Part shown: piece by piece, positions 14,560 through 14,668 of the stretch | Numbering within the stretch: the first letter of the stretch is position 1 | Layout: every line of letters starts with the position of its first letter | Assembly: GCA_021200895.1 (NCBI GenBank) | Contig: JAJQFX010000176.1 | Coordinates: 1 to 14,668 of the forward strand | Origin: Clostridiales bacterium | Lineage (GTDB): Bacteria > Bacillota > Clostridia > Oscillospirales > Oscillospiraceae | Direction of reading: 5' to 3' | Length of the DNA stretch: 14,668 nucleotides | The notes under the pieces: model-generated | Databases searched by the model: none | What the model saw: the letters and a program-made list of their open reading frames with translations, nothing else | What the model was told of the DNA's origin: nothing | Program-made: the position numbers and the translations under genes

Positions 14560-14668
14560 CTCTCGTCTGGAATATAAAATTGCACGTTCCGCCCGCCAAC
14601 GGCGAGGGCGGAACGGCAATCGTCCCCAGCCGCCATGGGCGGCAGTCTCACCAGTGAGAAGTTACATC

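Larger units (their letters stand above)
14424..14668 (+). other. Gene-free, AT-richer region, likely control region of the next rightward gene
   Basis: No credible gene is seen in this 245-base stretch. From about 14440 to 14584 it is clearly richer in A/T than anything else in the window. It holds a tandem 9-base repeat, a candidate promoter and, from 14585 to the edge, three consecutive inverted repeats: CGTTCCGCCC with its complement (14585-14615, inner GCC/GGC also pairing), GCCGCC-ATG-GGCGGC (14629-14643) and TCTCAC-CA-GTGAGA (14646-14659). A structured 5' leader of a gene beyond the window is a reasonable reading. I do not recognise a known riboswitch. Confidence 0.45.

Noticed and set aside
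14323..14619. 98-codon minus-strand frame at the right end
   Set aside because: Overlaps the 3' end of the serine hydrolase gene, the terminator-like hairpin and the promoter-like region; Arg-rich with no motif and no ribosome binding site worth noting.
1..14668. Mobile element, phage, CRISPR or defence system
   Set aside because: No transposase, integrase, terminal inverted repeats, regularly spaced repeats or nuclease-like genes were seen. The only repeats are the linker duplication, short direct repeats and intergenic hairpins.

Overview
The window reads as a carbohydrate-utilisation locus from a GC-rich, Gram-positive gut-type Clostridia. This rests on AGGAGG-type ribosome binding sites, Lpl/Ytc-type sugar permeases, a YesL (DUF624) protein, a lipoprotein binding protein and strongly GC-biased codons. 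An Oscillospirales bacterium of the Flavonifractor/Lawsonibacter kind would fit, but that is inference. All nine genes lie on the + strand with short gaps, so they form one operon or two linked transcription units. There is no rRNA, tRNA, CRISPR array, transposase or phage gene.

Layout. (1) 3-2903: the 3' part of a large GH94 glycoside phosphorylase whose start lies left of the window. (2) 2904-3094: a 191-base gap with a perfect GAAAACGTTTTC palindrome (LacI/CcpA-type operator) and two hairpins. (3) 3095-7413: an ABC importer made of an unusually long LplB-type permease, an LplC-type permease and a lipoprotein solute-binding protein with a perfect 51-bp tandem duplication in its linker. (4) 7414-7567: two overlapping perfect palindromes of 30 and 36 bp. 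(5) 7568-8245: a YesL-family membrane protein, then a 14-bp-stem hairpin. (6) 8327-14380: an enzyme block of GH31 alpha-glycosidase, alpha/beta-hydrolase esterase (BD-FAE-like), GH42 beta-galactosidase and a beta-lactamase-fold serine hydrolase. (7) 14381-14668: a terminator-like hairpin, then an AT-richer stretch that looks like the control region of the next rightward gene.

How the parts fit. The binding protein and two permeases would import an oligosaccharide. No ATPase gene is present, so a shared MsmX/MsiK-type ATPase is expected. None of the enzymes fully visible has a signal peptide, so dismantling should happen in the cytoplasm. Two acyl-ester hydrolases would strip ester groups, GH42 terminal beta-galactose and GH31 an alpha-linked xylose or glucose. 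GH94 would then phosphorolyse the remaining beta-glucan backbone. That combination fits an acetylated, galactosylated, xylosylated beta-glucan such as xyloglucan oligosaccharides. The substrate is a hypothesis: no single gene here fixes it, and the GH94 could instead be of the 1,2-beta-oligoglucan type.

The less ordinary signals are the paired perfect palindromes after the binding-protein gene, the exact duplication in the binding-protein linker, the extra four-helix N-terminal module on the first permease, and the two cytosolic esterases flanking GH42.
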